Positions 10,530-25,500 of a stretch of DNA of 64,000 nt are shown one piece after another. The notes under the pieces were generated by a model that had not been told where the DNA came from, made no database searches, and saw nothing but the letters and a program-made list of their open reading frames with translations. Location of the stretch: assembly GCA_007922305.1 (NCBI GenBank), contig ML677335.1, positions 17,105,096 through 17,169,095 on the forward strand, in the 5' to 3' direction. The stretch is from Dermatemys mawii. Its lineage: Eukaryota; Chordata; Testudines; Dermatemydidae. Both the position numbers and the translations under genes were made by a program. The stretch's first letter is position 1. Each line of letters opens with the position of its first letter.

Positions 10530-13500
10530 CTGACAATACAAACAACATGTGAAACCAAAAACTAATGGCACTAGTATTTCACTGATCGTCCTTATGTTTT
10601 AAACTTTTCCTATTCAAAGCAGATGCCATTTCAAGCCTATGAGAGATGGCGTGACTGAGTCTTTTACAGGGAAATTCATAGTAGGGATGTGTCAATATGG
10701 TACACTTTCCCTTATTTTAGAAAATTCAAATGTTCAGGTATGGACCCATATCCCCTTCCTGTGACCTCAAATAAGCCCTCAGGTCTTTCTATAGGACCCT
10801 TCCTCCTTCCCTTCCTCAAGCAGACAAGCACCTCTGGCATCCTCTTAGCTCGGCCCTGAACTTTTCCTTGATAATTCTTCCATTGCTTGACTCATGCCCT
10901 TGAGAGTTCAGTGTCTAGAAGCCTATTTTCTGGGCTTTGCGTACAACTACACTACATGATCGGTAATACAGGGTGAATGCCTTTGGAAGCTGCAGAATTC
11001 AGGAGATTAGAATATATGAATACCTGAGGTCCGGAAACAAGATTGCCAGTGGATCTATTGAACCGCTAGTGTGTTTCCTAGTTAGAGACTCCTGTGGGAC
11101 AAAGTCTCCAAAACTTTGCATATACTCACAATTTTTTAACAAGCAGGAGAACAGTTGGGTGCTTCTCCAAGCAGAAACATTTTGGGTTTTTCAATAACTA
11201 ATTCCTGCTAACGTGCATGAAGTAACATAAGGTCTGTAGCTCTTACTGAGGCAAAACTTTCTTTGGTTTAAAAACAATCAGAATTGTGTCTTAGTCAGGC
11301 CTACAGGGTTGTTCCCATGTGTGACATTTATTTAATAAGGAGAGTTACAATCAGTGAGGAGTGACAGCTCTTTGAAACAGAGACTGACCTGACAAACTGA
11401 ACAAAACTTATATTCTTGCATGGTTTCTAAACCATATTTCTCACCATTCCTACAGAGAAAGCAAAATGTTATTTCATACCTGTGTACATAAGAGGCACCA
11501 CTTCCTGGAAACAGATAAAGAAAAAAGTGTAAAGAAGGCCCTGCAGATTAAAGAGTCTCCGCCCTCCCCCCACCAGTTTTTCTTGATGATTGATTTTTTT
11601 TTCCCTTTTTTTTTTTTCACTTATTCCCAGCTTCTCCTTCTTTCAGTGGTACAGTTTTTTGTACCTTATTGGGGGTGGGATTGGTATCCCATTACGAATT
11701 TTTTTAAATTATGCAAAATGCTAAATTTCTTGAAATTTGGAGTTTTGTCCTGCTTTAGCCATGACCCTTCTCTTTAGCAGCCAGGCCACAGTTAGAGTAC
11801 AGTGCACTAGCCAATTTTGAACTGAATAACAGAAATGAAGGTGGTCTCTATTTGGGTCACCGGACTAGTACAAGAACTTCAGGATCTTAGCTATTCAGAA
11901 GGCTTAATCAATGTATGGAACATTCTTTAGGAGAGAAATGATCCTTTGTCTAAATGAGAAGCTCCGTTCTATGCTGGAGAGAGATGCTGCTGCAAGAAGG
12001 TAGCCTTCCTTAGCTCCATACCCTTCCTGTCAACAGCCCACAGACAAGCATCGTGGACAGGAGGCAGAAATGACACTTAACCCCTCCTCCCCCAGCAAAC
12101 TTCGGGCCACTTTTTGCACATTTCTGTAACAATCTGACCCTAATGAGTCAGGCCAGCAAATATGTTACATTTTTTTCCCCAGGGTCCTCTGTAGAAAACT
12201 CTTCTGACCCCCCCACTCTCACTCTGCTTCTTCATGGTCCCCTTAGTGTTGCAACTGTCCTTTGGCCTTAGAGAGCTGGCTGAGCTGAGCCCTTCGGTGC
12301 TGCTCATAGATTAGCTGAGAGAGGAGAGGGTCACAGCAGAATGACACAATGTTCTCTCTTATTCTCAGCTACTGGGCACTCACTGCTAGCCCCTTCCACT
12401 CATACATGTTTAAAGATAGGACTATTTAGGGGATAAAAGCTTCAACTTTATCTCAGGCAGAGAGAGTGGAGTGATCCAAATAAAATCCCTGACTCTCTTC
12501 CTAGCCTGTTGTGTGTAGCTGGGACAAGAGGGCTTGAAAACTTCCTCTTGTTCTCCATATATACATTGTACTATACAAAACACTCTCTCAGAACTGCTCA
12601 TAGGAAGCACATGGACCAATCCTGTTATTTGCTGGGCAAAAACAGTTTGGAACTCTCTCCCAAGTGTCTCTCTCTCTGTGGTGAAGTTCGCTTCCCTCAC
12701 ATAAAGCCAGAGGGTAAAGGGGGGACAGGCCTCCACAATCCACACAGTCCCAATGTGTGTCCCAATGTGCAGAGAGCCTCGTTCATCAAGCTGAATCTCA
12801 GCCATGTTAAACAATGATACTTACAGAATTGAGTGGTTTGTGGATAACCTGACGCAGAATCTGATTGTTCACATCAAAATCCTGCCGTTTCTTCTTATCT
12901 GAAACAAAACATGCCAAAGGATTTTAAAAACCAGCACAGAGTATGTATCAATGCTAGAGTGGAGCACCTAAAAGAGGAGAATTAGGATTAATTAAGCAGT
13001 AGAGTAGTCAATTCAGTATACAGTATGGATGAAGAAAAGAGACTAACTTACAACAGTATGCTGCTAGGGCTGATAGTGACACGATTACGATTCCAACGAC
13101 TATTAGACAGATCCACCAGAAGTTTCCTGATAATTTAGAGCATTGTAAAATTTACATAAAAGCAAAGCACAGAAAAACAGTGCAATACAACACACTTGGA
13201 ACTCTTCACAGAATTGTAAAGGCCAGACTGTGGAAGGCCCTTGTATAGATGTGTGCTGTGTGGGGAGGTGATTGGTGAGGTGCAAGGAGTCTTTCCTCTC
13301 TGCTCCTTGCATCCTTGTGTCAGGGCAAGACACAAAAAATGATTCTAATTCTCTCCTGCCAACAGGGACTGCTCACCGTTACTGTTTCCTATGGTACAGG
13401 CCACTCTACAAGGGGCAACCCTGCCACGCCAGCCAGCAGAACTGACTAGTCATGGACTGGAGGCCATGTTCTACCCTTGTGCAGCCCTGGGTGTGCTCCC

Positions 13501-16500
13501 CCTGCACACCAGATGTTCCCAGGAAGCATTTTATATGGTAGTGCAGCTCTACGCGGCCTCCACCTTGGGCTTACCGCACACAGTCTGGCCTACACTGCAT
13601 AGCTGACTCTGCTGTATCCAACTGACTCTACCCCTGGAGATACCAAGATAAAGTAATTCACTCGTACTTTTGCATATGGTATTTGTGGTCGGGGTGCATT
13701 CTTCTTCAATTACGCCATTTTCACAGCTAGAGAAAATATGAAAAATATGTATGTATTTAATAGTAATTTAACGATAGAAAAACAACACAAAGTTATCCAT
13801 GCCCCCCCCACTGTCACCAGCTGGCTTTTAACATAGTAAGAAAGTGGAGTTTTGAATTTAGTAGAGAGGAGGAAGTGTCTCTCTAGTCCTTCAATCCTGT
13901 TATGTTTAGTCTAGAGGGATTCTTGTCCAGTTTCCTGTAAGTCATGAGTCGTGATGTAAATGATGTTAATACCACTACTATTAAAGAGTGCAGCCACATG
14001 GCCTTGTGAGCCGCTCAGGTTACTGTACGCCGTGATAAAACCCAATGAAACACAACAACAACAAAAAATATCCGCGAGATAAAACAAGAGGGAGCCTAAT
14101 AGAGAAAAAGGAGTGAAGAGAAAGGCAATAAAGAAAGGACCAACAACGCTCCTTCTAAAATAACCCAAACACCTCTGGAATAAAGTTTTTTACTTGCTTG
14201 TTAAACATAGGCAGAGATTGGAACAGAGATGATTTTGGGGAGGCAGAAACAGTTCCACACATTAAGATGCCCAATAACAAATGCACCATTGCCTACACCC
14301 ACTAATAGCTGATGAAGGAGGGCACACTTTGATAGAACTGAAAAGCATGCTGGCCTTATTCACAAGAAATCTGATAATCAAACATTCATGCAGCAGGAAA
14401 CAGAGGGTATGTCTACAGTATAATTAGACACCTGTGGCTGGCCTGTGCCAGCTGACGCAGGCTAAAATAATCTGGCTAAGAGGTTATTGAACTGTGGTGT
14501 AGACAGTAGGGCTGAAGCCTGGGTCTAGGACCCTGCAAGGTGGGAGGATCTCAGAAAATGAGCTGCAGCCTCAGCCCAAACTTCTACACTGCAATCAAAC
14601 AGCCTCTTAGCCTGAGAGCATGGGTGAGCTGTGAGTGTCTAATTGCAGTGTAGACATACAGAGAATTCCCTGTTGCATCAGGGCTATGTGACTGTTCATG
14701 AGCAAGATAGAACCAAAACACATCTCTCAATCTGCCAAGGTCCCAGTGTGGGATGTAATCAGTGTGTGACAAAGACCCAAAATTAGAGATTTAAAAAACT
14801 CATACCAGAAAACTGAAATGCTGAGAGATTCATTCCTTCAGCCAAAATCGCTCTAAAACCTGAGTTTCATAATTTTAGATTTCTGATTAAAATTACTTTG
14901 TGCAGTAAATGAAGCAATACCAAATCTATATGCACTATACTTGCTTTGTGACTAAAATGAGATGTTTGCATGTTATTGTAGCTGTGTTGTTCCCAAAATA
15001 TTAGATAGATAAGATAGGTTATGCAATATCCTTTATTGGACAAATGTATTACCTCACCCATCTTGTCTCTCTAAAATGAGTGATGTCACTCCTTGGGGGT
15101 GGGAGGATTAAAGAGGTACGAGTCCAAGGGAATTTGTCAGAAGATCCTATAAAAGGCACCTGCTGCTTTCTGTGAAGTTCTCTTCTTCTACAGACTGTCA
15201 CCTCTGGTATTGCCAGACCTTCCAACTCTACTTCCTCACCCATCCAATCCATCATTCCATAACCTCTCGACATGGAATAATCTTCTACCCACCCCGACAG
15301 AACACACAAAGACAAAGTTCAAAAAAACTTGGAGCTGGAATTATTAAAAGTGGCCTCTAACTTTGTGTGTAGATTTGTGCATTCAAATGCATATTTGGTA
15401 ACACAATTGTGGTAACTATCCATGCAGATGTGTACTTATAAATTTTATGCCTTGTCCAGACTAGGAAAAAAAATTGCTTTTTTCCCCCTAAATGAATGAG
15501 TTCAATAGAACTATCTTAATTCATCTGAAAGCCTCGTTAAGATATAACTTGATCACTAAAAGGTGTTTAACCACATCCACATTGATGTGGGATTTTCAGT
15601 TGAGTTAAGTGAACTAAATTGATTGAAAAACTAGTATCTTTCTTTCCTAATCTAAATAATGCCTTAGAGGCCACACTGATATTGAAAAACTGGCTGAGCC
15701 TGGCTAATTCATATTAAATAACAAACCATTTGAATAGTTAAATAATAAAACCTCAAACTTACTTGCTGCATGAGTTGCAATGATCACATGAGTCAGGGGA
15801 ATTGCAATAGTGCTGTTGTTTACACCTGCATTTTGTGTCCTGAGTGATGGTACAATTTTCTGCAACTTCCAAATCTAAAATAAATCCCAAGAGTTTTCTT
15901 CAATTAGAAGAAGGTGGTCCTCTAACTATTTTAGAGCATCATTACACATGCTATGCTCAAGTCTAGTGCTTTTAGCTCTATTGCTATATGCATCAGTGTG
16001 AGCTGGTCATAATAGCAAGCATCACCATGTTGTTTTTTACATGCTCCTTCTGATTGTGTCATACTGGGAAGAGGAGGAAAGGAAGGAGTCTTCTGCAAGC
16101 AAACGCTGCAAAATAAAAAGAGCTGACAATGAGCACTTGCCTTGCTGGAAGGGGACTAGTATGTAACATTACAAAATACAGTGGATTCCAGTTAATCGGG
16201 CCACTGGTTAATTGGGGCAGCCGCTTAATCAGGACACATCCCAAAGAATGGTCCTGATGTGCCCCAATTAACTGGAATCCATTGTACTGGCAGTTTTTTT
16301 TCTCATTCACCATTCTGTAATACTTAATGGTCTGGTCTCCTGCATATTCAATTGCCAATTCTGTAATGGTTTTCTGTGCATCTCCTGCATCATCTGCTGG
16401 CATCATCCCCTGCTGCAGTTCCCTGATGTCCATCTAGTATTTGGACTGGACACTGGGTAAAACAGACTAGTTGGGCAGTGTCGAGTCACTCTGTTTGGCT

Positions 16501-19500
16501 GAGTCACTCTGTTTGGCCCTTCCCACCTGCAGTTTAGTTTTCTTCTAGTAAGATTTTGCTATTTAAAGTCAGCTTTTATCCATCATTGGCTAGTAAGATT
16601 GACCTGACTGCAGAGATCTTATAACAGCAAGAGATACCCATATAGTACCAGTAACACACCTAGATCTGAAGGGGACTTTTAAAAAATGTTTTCTTTAGCT
16701 GATAACAGTTTGAGTCCCAGTGAGGCAGGCACTCAGATAGCGAGCGTGGACCTTGTCAGCACCTCGAGAGAGATTAAAGGAAAAGACATACTGCTGGAAC
16801 TGAACCTCAGTCCCCGACCTAAAAATTCCAATTTCAACAACCACCGAGGGTTGTGATGTAGCTGCAAGAGAAGGCTCCTTGTGCCCCCTCCCACACACTT
16901 GCACAGACAGAGGGCCAGACCCAATCAAGTACAAAACCCTGTAGGATGCTCAGGGTCTTGAGCCTCTAATAACTTTAAAATGAAGTTTAAATTCATTTAA
17001 AATTAATACAATTCCCTATTGGAAACTTTCTGTAAACTTAGGATTGTCAATACTTTGATCTGACTTGTGGCGCTCCTCTCAGCCACCTGCAAACGGGCTT
17101 CCTCAAATGCCTCTTATAATATTATGCCCAAATTTCTACTACGTCTTGCTTATGCAGCACCTCTTAGTTTGAGGAAAAACAGCTGCAAACCTGCTTCAGT
17201 GAGGACTAGAGTGGGAGCAGGCTTATGTTCTCTCAGATGATTGCTTTGTGTCATGGGTGTGTTTGTCCATTTTAAAACACTCAAAACTGTGTCTGTGAGG
17301 AAAATCAAGTTGCATCTCGCATTGTTTAGTGTGTGTGGGTTTTTTTATCATAAGGAATGATTCAAGGTAACTTCTGTAAACAAGGTATTAAACAGAAGCA
17401 TTGGTTTTGGTGTACCTTTCGTTAACACCGTAAAATGTTTGAATAGATCTAAAATGGTTTCACTGTTAACCAGATTGTGAGCCAAAGTAAATGCCAACAC
17501 ATAAGGTGAGTGTGACTGACTGCACCCCTGTATTCTGACCCTAGACACTATTGTAATAATCTTTGTACAAAATATGCCTTGTGAGGTATCACTTGAAAAC
17601 TAATAACTCACTGGTCAATCATAGCATAGTGAAATGCACATAATGTCATCATATGTACAGTTATGAACATAAGCTGAAGTTACAACTGAAATGTGTTTAC
17701 CAGACAAGTTTGGGGAGTGGGTAACAAGCTTCCCGAAGATAAAGGACGAGTTGACACCTCTAGCCAAGTATCATCAAAGTTGATTGGCTAACACCTGTCA
17801 AGTGACCATACCTTGGCAGCAATGGAGGGATGGGCGAGGTGGAACAGATCAATTCACATTTTAACAAACAACATGGAACCTCTTTTATCACGAGACCCCA
17901 TACCTCCACCACCACAGCTGGAAGGTACTTCATCTAGGGCTAACTCTGAGGAAAATGCATTTCAAAGGGTGGCTGGACTATAAAAGAGAGGGAACAAAAA
18001 CATCCCAGATAGGAAGAATAGAGAAAGAGATTCTCTCTCTCTCTTGCTTTTTCATCTAAGACGACAAAAGAAGCAGACTTTGGGCAGGGTTCTGATCTGA
18101 AGCTTTGGTCAGCCCTGTTGCTGGAAACATTTGGTAAGAACCTTGAACCAAGTCTAATTTGTTAACTTGTAGTCACTAGAAAGCATTTTATCTTTATTTT
18201 TCTTGTAGCCATTTCTGACTTTAATGCCTTATACTTGTACTCACTGAAGTATTCATCTCTTTGTAGTTAAGTAAACTTGTTTTATTATTTAATTAAATTA
18301 ATCCAGTGATGTGTCTAAACTGAATTGTTTGGTGACCCCAACTAAAGTAGCAAGCTGATGTAACAGTTTTCAAGTATGTAAAAGGTTGTTACAAGGAGGA
18401 GGGAAAAGAACTGTTTTTCTTAACCTCTGAGAATAGGACAAGAAGCAATGGGCTTAAATTGCAGCAAGGGAAGTTTTGGTTGATCATTATGAAAAACTTC
18501 CTGTCAGGCTTGTTAAGCACTGGAATAAATTGCCTAGGGAGATTGTGGAATCTCCATCACTGGAGATTTTTAAGAGACACCTGTCACTGGGATGGTCTAG
18601 CATACTTAGTCCTGCCTAGAGTGCAGGGGACTGGACTAAATGACCTTTCAAGGTCCCTTTCAGTCCTAAGATTCTATGATCTGATCACTTACAAAGGCAA
18701 TGGATCTATAATACCTGAACTGACCAGGAGAGGGCTGGACAGAATAGAACACACATTTGGGGGTTGCGGGGAGGGAATGTGTTGGGGCCATCTTGCAAGC
18801 AGTAACCAAGGTGAGTGGGAGCTGGAATTTGACTGGAGTGTTGCTGGCAGGCTGCAGCTATTTACAGATACTCAGGGTGCGACCTGCACACAGTTTGTCT
18901 GTCTGTGAGGGGCCCAAGTTGGGAGCTACAGCATCACAGCATTGTGAGGCACTCAACGCTGCAAGGCAGGTAGAGACAAAACCCCTCATTAGTCTGGATT
19001 ACACCCCAGAGTGTCACAGTAAACTGCCCATATCACATGTCACACTGTAGACGAAAGAGCCACCTGCAGAGACCTCTATTTGCCCTCCAACACAGATGGA
19101 TGGGGAGTGGACAGAGCCTTAACTCTGTTCCCTCTCAAAGTGCCAACCAATGCACCTGAACAACTGCTCAGGAAAAGCACTGCAATGGCATACTCCCTCC
19201 CCACCTGCAGAGAAAAGGGGATCCAGGGACCAAATTGTATCTCTTTCACAACTTTCTTCTTAGTCTATTTCTGGGACATCACAACTATATGCTATCCCTT
19301 ACTCAAAGCTTGTGGTAACTCCCCAGTCTTGTCTTATGGAAAGTTCTTGTTGCTTAAGTTGCTATTTTACAGACATACCAACTCCAGCGTCACACGACTT
19401 GCACCTTCTGCACTCATGGAGGAAATTGTAATGATCCATGAATGTTTCTCCTTCTGTGCATTTTTTACAATGTGCGGTTTTGTTGTCCTTTGTGCAATCA

Positions 19501-22500
19501 GCAAGTTTAACTGAACCTGTAAAAAAAATAAAAATGCAAAAAGAAGAATGAAAGTTGCAGTATATGTACCCAGAAGTTGCCAGCTGGAAGATCTGCTTCA
19601 GATTTTATATTTTATTTTTCTATTTTATAAAAATGACAGGATCAACATTTTCTAAATGCTACAGATAAATTATATGGGTGTCTATCCATAGATGTCTTTT
19701 GGTAATGCAGCATATGCAGGGTTGGATTTAAAATTTAATTATTAAAAACAAGAAGGAACATTTACTAAACAAATGATCTATTCAATGAAAATACCCATTC
19801 ACAGGTATAAATGGGAAGTTGTGTGGGCAAAAGAGCATGAATGCATTTTTTTTTTACCTCTTTCAAAATTGTGCATGTAAATATCCCAGTGCTCTTCTAT
19901 GAATCCAAGTAGCTTACATGGAATTGTCTGAAATCCATGCGAAGTTATTGGCATGAACTCAGTAAATATTTGTGTTTTCTAAGGTTCTGCTTTCTAGCTA
20001 GGCTTGGAACAGATCATGTGAAAGTGCTAGCATAGCATGGAATAATCATATACATCTTTAGGGAAACAGCTTAAATACAAAAAGGTTAGAGAGCAATCCA
20101 TAGAACACCGTTTTCAGTGCCTAAGGGATTTCTGAATGAAAATGTGAAGCCAATGTAGTCTGATCACTTGGGGGCCAGAGGAAAGCCCTATTACACTGTG
20201 TCCTAATAGAAGCTACAGCATGTAGAGCAGGGGGTAGTCAATTATTTTTATTTTTCAGGTCCATTCAAAAGTGTCTGTGGGCCAGATTTGGCCCACGGTA
20301 CACCTATTGAGTATCTTTGATGTAGAGTATTTATCAAGCAGTAGGCACTTCTCTTTGTGGCCATTTCCACTCTCTTTATTTTTCAATAAGTTATTTTAAA
20401 ATGATACCTACCAGGTGCACACATCTTACAGCAGATATTTTCTGCAGCATATTCTCCCTCTTCACATTTAAGTTCCCTTTTAGAAATATTCCTCCTTATA
20501 GACAGCTTATCATGTACCATGTGTGCAGCAGATACATCACTGTCACACTGTGATCCAATAGTCCACACACACACCTAGGAGAGAACAGTAAAATTATAGG
20601 TTTGGGGAAAATTGCTCAAACTCTGCCTTCTACCCTGTTCTGCTACTTGTAGAGTGGGCCACAGTAGCACTAGACCCTGAGAAAGGAGGGGATGAAGGCG
20701 TGGGTGCAGTATCCCACAGCAAGGGTTGAAGGAGAGGTTGGGAGGAGAAAGGGGGAAAATAATCTCTCTTTGTGTCTTCCATATCTCAGGGGTCACCGTA
20801 CGTAAAGATGCCACAGTGACAGGATTATTGCCTCCTTCCAGGCCTGTGAGGAGACAGAGCACTTTTGGTTCCCAGAGCCAGAGTACTGTAAGAGCACTGC
20901 AAGGGTGTGTGTGGGGTGTGGGGGATGTCTGTGTCCCGCAGCATTTGCAGTAGCTCTGACTGACTGCTTTCTAGGACATAGAGAAGGGTCTGGAAAGCCA
21001 CAGTCCATGGGAAAACCTGTAGGTTAGCGGGCTGGACATTGTGAAGTGAACTACACACAGGGTCAAGGAAGTAAAATTGAGGTAGAATGCCCTTAATCCA
21101 TCTACTTGGGCTATCCTGACTACAGGTGCAGTGCACAGGTGTACATGGGGCTACACTGTGAGTAGGCCTGAAGGAAATTATGATGCTGTCCACAAACAGG
21201 AGGGCTGTGACTCAGGGGAATTTCTGAGTCACAATGCTTCTCGAAACAGCTCTTTGGCCGTGTAGTCTAGCTATCATTCTTTGCTCAGGGCTGCGCCTAA
21301 AGTCACATTCTTGCTCTGAGAAACTGTTCATGTTCCAGAAATATTTATTCTCAGTCAAACCGGGCCTGATTCTCCTCTCCTTTACTCTTTTATACCAATA
21401 ACAGGTGCAGTTCCAGCAATTCAGAGGAGGTAATACCGATTGATACCAATGTGTGTGAGAGAGAGGAGAATCAGTGCCACAGTATCAAGTCAAACAGCTG
21501 TCATTTTGAAAAGGAGGATAGTATGGAACAGAAAGATAAGCACAGGGAGAGCATACAGTAGAGCAAGAATCAGTGAGCCAAATGTACAGTGTTACTACAA
21601 ATGTCATTTAGTTCTAGGGACAGAAAGTGAAGGACATTAGAGAAGGAGCAAATACAAGATGAGCATGAAAAAAAAAGGTGTAAAGAATGGGGTAGAAAAC
21701 CGGATAAAATGGGTTCTTGTAATATAACTTTCTAAATGACAGACACGTGCAAAACAAATAACTGATAACTATGCAGAAACCACACTAACAAACCCTTCTA
21801 GCTTCTACTACGTGCATGCATGAACTCAGAACTCTCCTCAAAACCACGAAAACCGCCCCACCGCTCCCCGTTTTTGACACAATAGGGAAAGAGAGAAACA
21901 TAATGTTTAGTAACATATATAGAACCAATTTATTACCACAGATAATTCTGTACTTCCTAATTTAATAAGTGTGGACTGCTTCCCAGGAGCTATCTTTCAA
22001 GTAGCATCATATAGGCACTGCACACAGAAACTTTATACATTGCCCTACATCTGATACTCTTCCTTTTTTGCTTTCCCGCATTCCCAAAGTCACATTCTAA
22101 TTTTTCACAATACTTCTTTATATCCTAGAGTCACTTTATTCTTTTTCGTTTGATTCTCCTTGGAATTGCCACTCCCACATGACGTGCAGTTCTCTGAAAT
22201 TAAATTTTCATTACTAATAACAAAAGGAACATCAATGTTAACACAAAATTTGATGGCACGCTTGGGAAACCACTCATGTCCTCAGTAGTACCCATATCAC
22301 TCAGTGACAATAACTGAAGGTACACACATGCATTAAGGGGATGATAGGTGCTTTTTGATCTGTTTTCATACAAACAGATGTATATAATGTATGCTTTCAG
22401 CCTAGAGTGACTCATGGAGACTTGTTTTTGTTCTTTTCCTAATCTAAAACAAATGCCATTTTTTAAACTAAAAGTTTAAATATCCAGAAGGAACAAAATA

Positions 22501-25500
22501 AGCAGGGGCAACTAACCCCAGAAAAACCCTTAGAAATCATGATTTGGTCCAGATTCTCAGTTCTAATTGATCTGCTCAGGCATTAACCTTCTTTCAGAGC
22601 CCCTCTCTGTGCTGGGGAACCCACAGAAGTGGGTTCCAATGGCAGGCACCAGTTGGGGAGTCTTTGGCAGCGTGGCAATTGAACCAAGGTACCTACACCA
22701 CCAAGGCAGAGTCACTGAGGGCCTTGTGGCTCCTCCAGGATCCATGTAATTTGTGAACAATACCCCAGGTCTCTTACACAGGGGGAACACTTCCACCCAG
22801 TGGAAGGCTTCAGAGGAAATGCTATGTAGGGGCAAATGATCTAAACCTACCATAGTCACAATACATACAAATATTGTATGTGAGACCCAGGTAGTGGATG
22901 GACAATTACTTAAATAGTAAACTTAAAAGAAATTCTCTACTTCCTCTCAGTCACCCATTCTCTTCTTTCATTAATTTCCCTTCCCCACCTGGGAGCATGC
23001 ACCTGCGTCTATTAATTTAGGGCCATAATTTTCACCCATTCAAAACCTCCCATTTGTTCTTGCATCAGTCACACAGCAGCAAGTGCGCATAGCTCCTTAG
23101 GGGCTTTCAAGACTTTTAGAAGAGGGAGAGGAGATTTCCTTGCTTTGGTGTTGGATAGCAAGACGTCGGAATTTTGTTTGTGTTCTGATGTTTGTCTGCT
23201 CTTGGTAGTTCTTTCATAAACGATGATTTTATGAACAGTTTATCCCCCTTTTGCTATTTTAATGAATTTTTTCTTTTGCAAATTCGAAAGCTTACATTAA
23301 TCCAGGCAAGATGGAACTATCAAATAGGTGGTAATTTTATATTGTTTGGCAAATGGATCTTTCCCTTGCACTCTTTTAGATGAAGCAGACTTCTTACTAT
23401 CGCAGGTGCTCTCTGGTTCAAACATGCCAAACCCACAGAAAAAAAACGGAGAAATTGGGCTTGTTTTTCGCTTAATTGGCATGTGAATTGCTTGTTGGAT
23501 AGTTTGGGGCTTGTTGCTTGTTTGCTTGTAGCCTGTTGCTGCTTTTTTTTTTTTGATTGGCTCCCAGCAAGTAGGGGCAAGGGGCAAATAGGCACAAGTG
23601 GGGAAGGAGTCAGGGGTGCATAGCAGGCCCACCACAGTCCCAGACTGCACACCGGGGGGATCTTGTCATATAGAGTGTTGGGTTTCTTAGGGATTGACTT
23701 GTTTTGGCCTTGTTTTGAAATGGGATTACCTTAATTTTTGGCATCTTGTGAAAGTCAGGGTGCTTATTAGCTTAGCATGTGAAGTTGGCAATTGTGTTCT
23801 GGTCCAGTTTCGAGTAGCACTTCTTTTTTTCCACTCCCTCCTCTTTTTGCTCTCTTTCATCTGTCCTTTTCTTTTCTCACACCAAGATGAAATGTACAGT
23901 TAGCAGTGAACTGCACTGAAGAAATCACTCAAAGTGACAGTTCCTCATCTTCCAAAGTTTTCAGCGCATTTGAGTCATGAGAACCAGCAGGGCCAGAAAG
24001 AGGAATTGAATTTTGTGAAGTCAGAGTTACAGTGGTGTAAAATCCCTGGAATCTGCCTATCTTTGGTGCTGAAGTTAACAGGATCTGTGTGTATTCAGTG
24101 TCTCTGGAAATCAGACTCATAGGTATCTAAACCCCAGTCCTCCCAAACAAAGTCAAATTTGAAAAGGTTGGCATTAATTTCTTGTCTCTGTTTCCCCAGC
24201 TGTACAGTGGGGGTAATGACACATCCTTGTATCACAGGAGTGTGCTGTGGATTTTTTGGAGTTTTTAATGCACATTTATTAATGATTACTATGTATTGTT
24301 AAGACTTGCAGCAACACTAACCGTTTCTATCTCATTGTTGCTACTCTGTGGCCGGATGTCAAAATGGAAGATTCAAGGGAAGCTTATGATCTGTTGGTTT
24401 TTTCTCTTGTATACAATATATTGCAGTTCACTTTTCAGCATTTCCTGGTTGTTCAGTGTCTTGTATCAAAGCAGAAGAAAACCGAAATTCATCTTAGCAG
24501 TAGAATAGGTAAACATTGTGCAAATACAGGCCCAATTATGCAAACACTTATGACAAGATTAACTTTACACGTGAGTCATCCAGTCGACTTGAATCTGACT
24601 ATTTATGTGCATTCATTTTAAGCACGTGTACAAATCTTTGCACTTTAGAGTCATAAAGAGTATCATGGGTGGAACAAACACTTTAGCCTGAGGGCCTTAA
24701 CTTCTAAGAGGTCTCGTCTAAATTCTCAGAAATTAGCTGCTTATTATATACACGATCTTACTATATGAATTAGAAAATTATTGGCTAGTATTAGTTTGCT
24801 GTTTTCAAGGTGCCCAAATCTGTTCCTATTAAATTTAGTTGTTTTTCCTCTATTCTGTTTCATATAAGTTCTGGTATCACACTCATCATTATACGAGTGG
24901 TCCTTCAGCTGTTTTTTCAAATGATCTGTGCTTTGCTTTTTATACGAGGGCAGGCCTATGATTAGTCTTTTGGTAACACAGAAGGAATAGTAAGAGCTTA
25001 AAGAGGGTCACCTGATCAAACCAGGCATCACCTAATGAAATTAATAGGCAGCAGAGAAAGTACTTTTTCATGCAATGCATAACTAAGCAGTGAAACTCAT
25101 TGTCATGGGATGTTGTGATAGCTAAAGTATCACTGGATTCAAAAAAGGACTGGATAGCTTCAAGAGGAATAGGTCCATCGATGGCTATTGGCGAAGATGG
25201 TCAGAGACACAGCCACATGTTTGGGGCAATCCTAAACCTCCAACTACCAAAAGATGGGAGTGGAAAATAGAGGTGGATCACTCCATAATTGCCTTATTCT
25301 GTATGCTCCCTCTGAAGCTCTGGTACAGGCCACTGGGTAAAATGGGCCATGATCTGTTTCTGCAACTGGTCTCCCAGAAGTGCAAGGGTTTGCTTCTGCG
25401 GAATCATTTTCAGGATGCAGGCCTAATAAACCCAATTACCCCCATGTTCTGGTGCAAGTAAATTAACCAGCCAGACATGTACTGCAGGGCTTTATGTATT

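Noticed and set aside
12422..12817. Overlapping frames of 130 and 102 codons on opposite strands in FAS intron 7
   Set aside because: No splice context, no recognised domain, and both strands open over the same bases.
18459..18908. 149-codon frame
   Set aside because: Its first half is the non-coding 3' end of a CR1 element.
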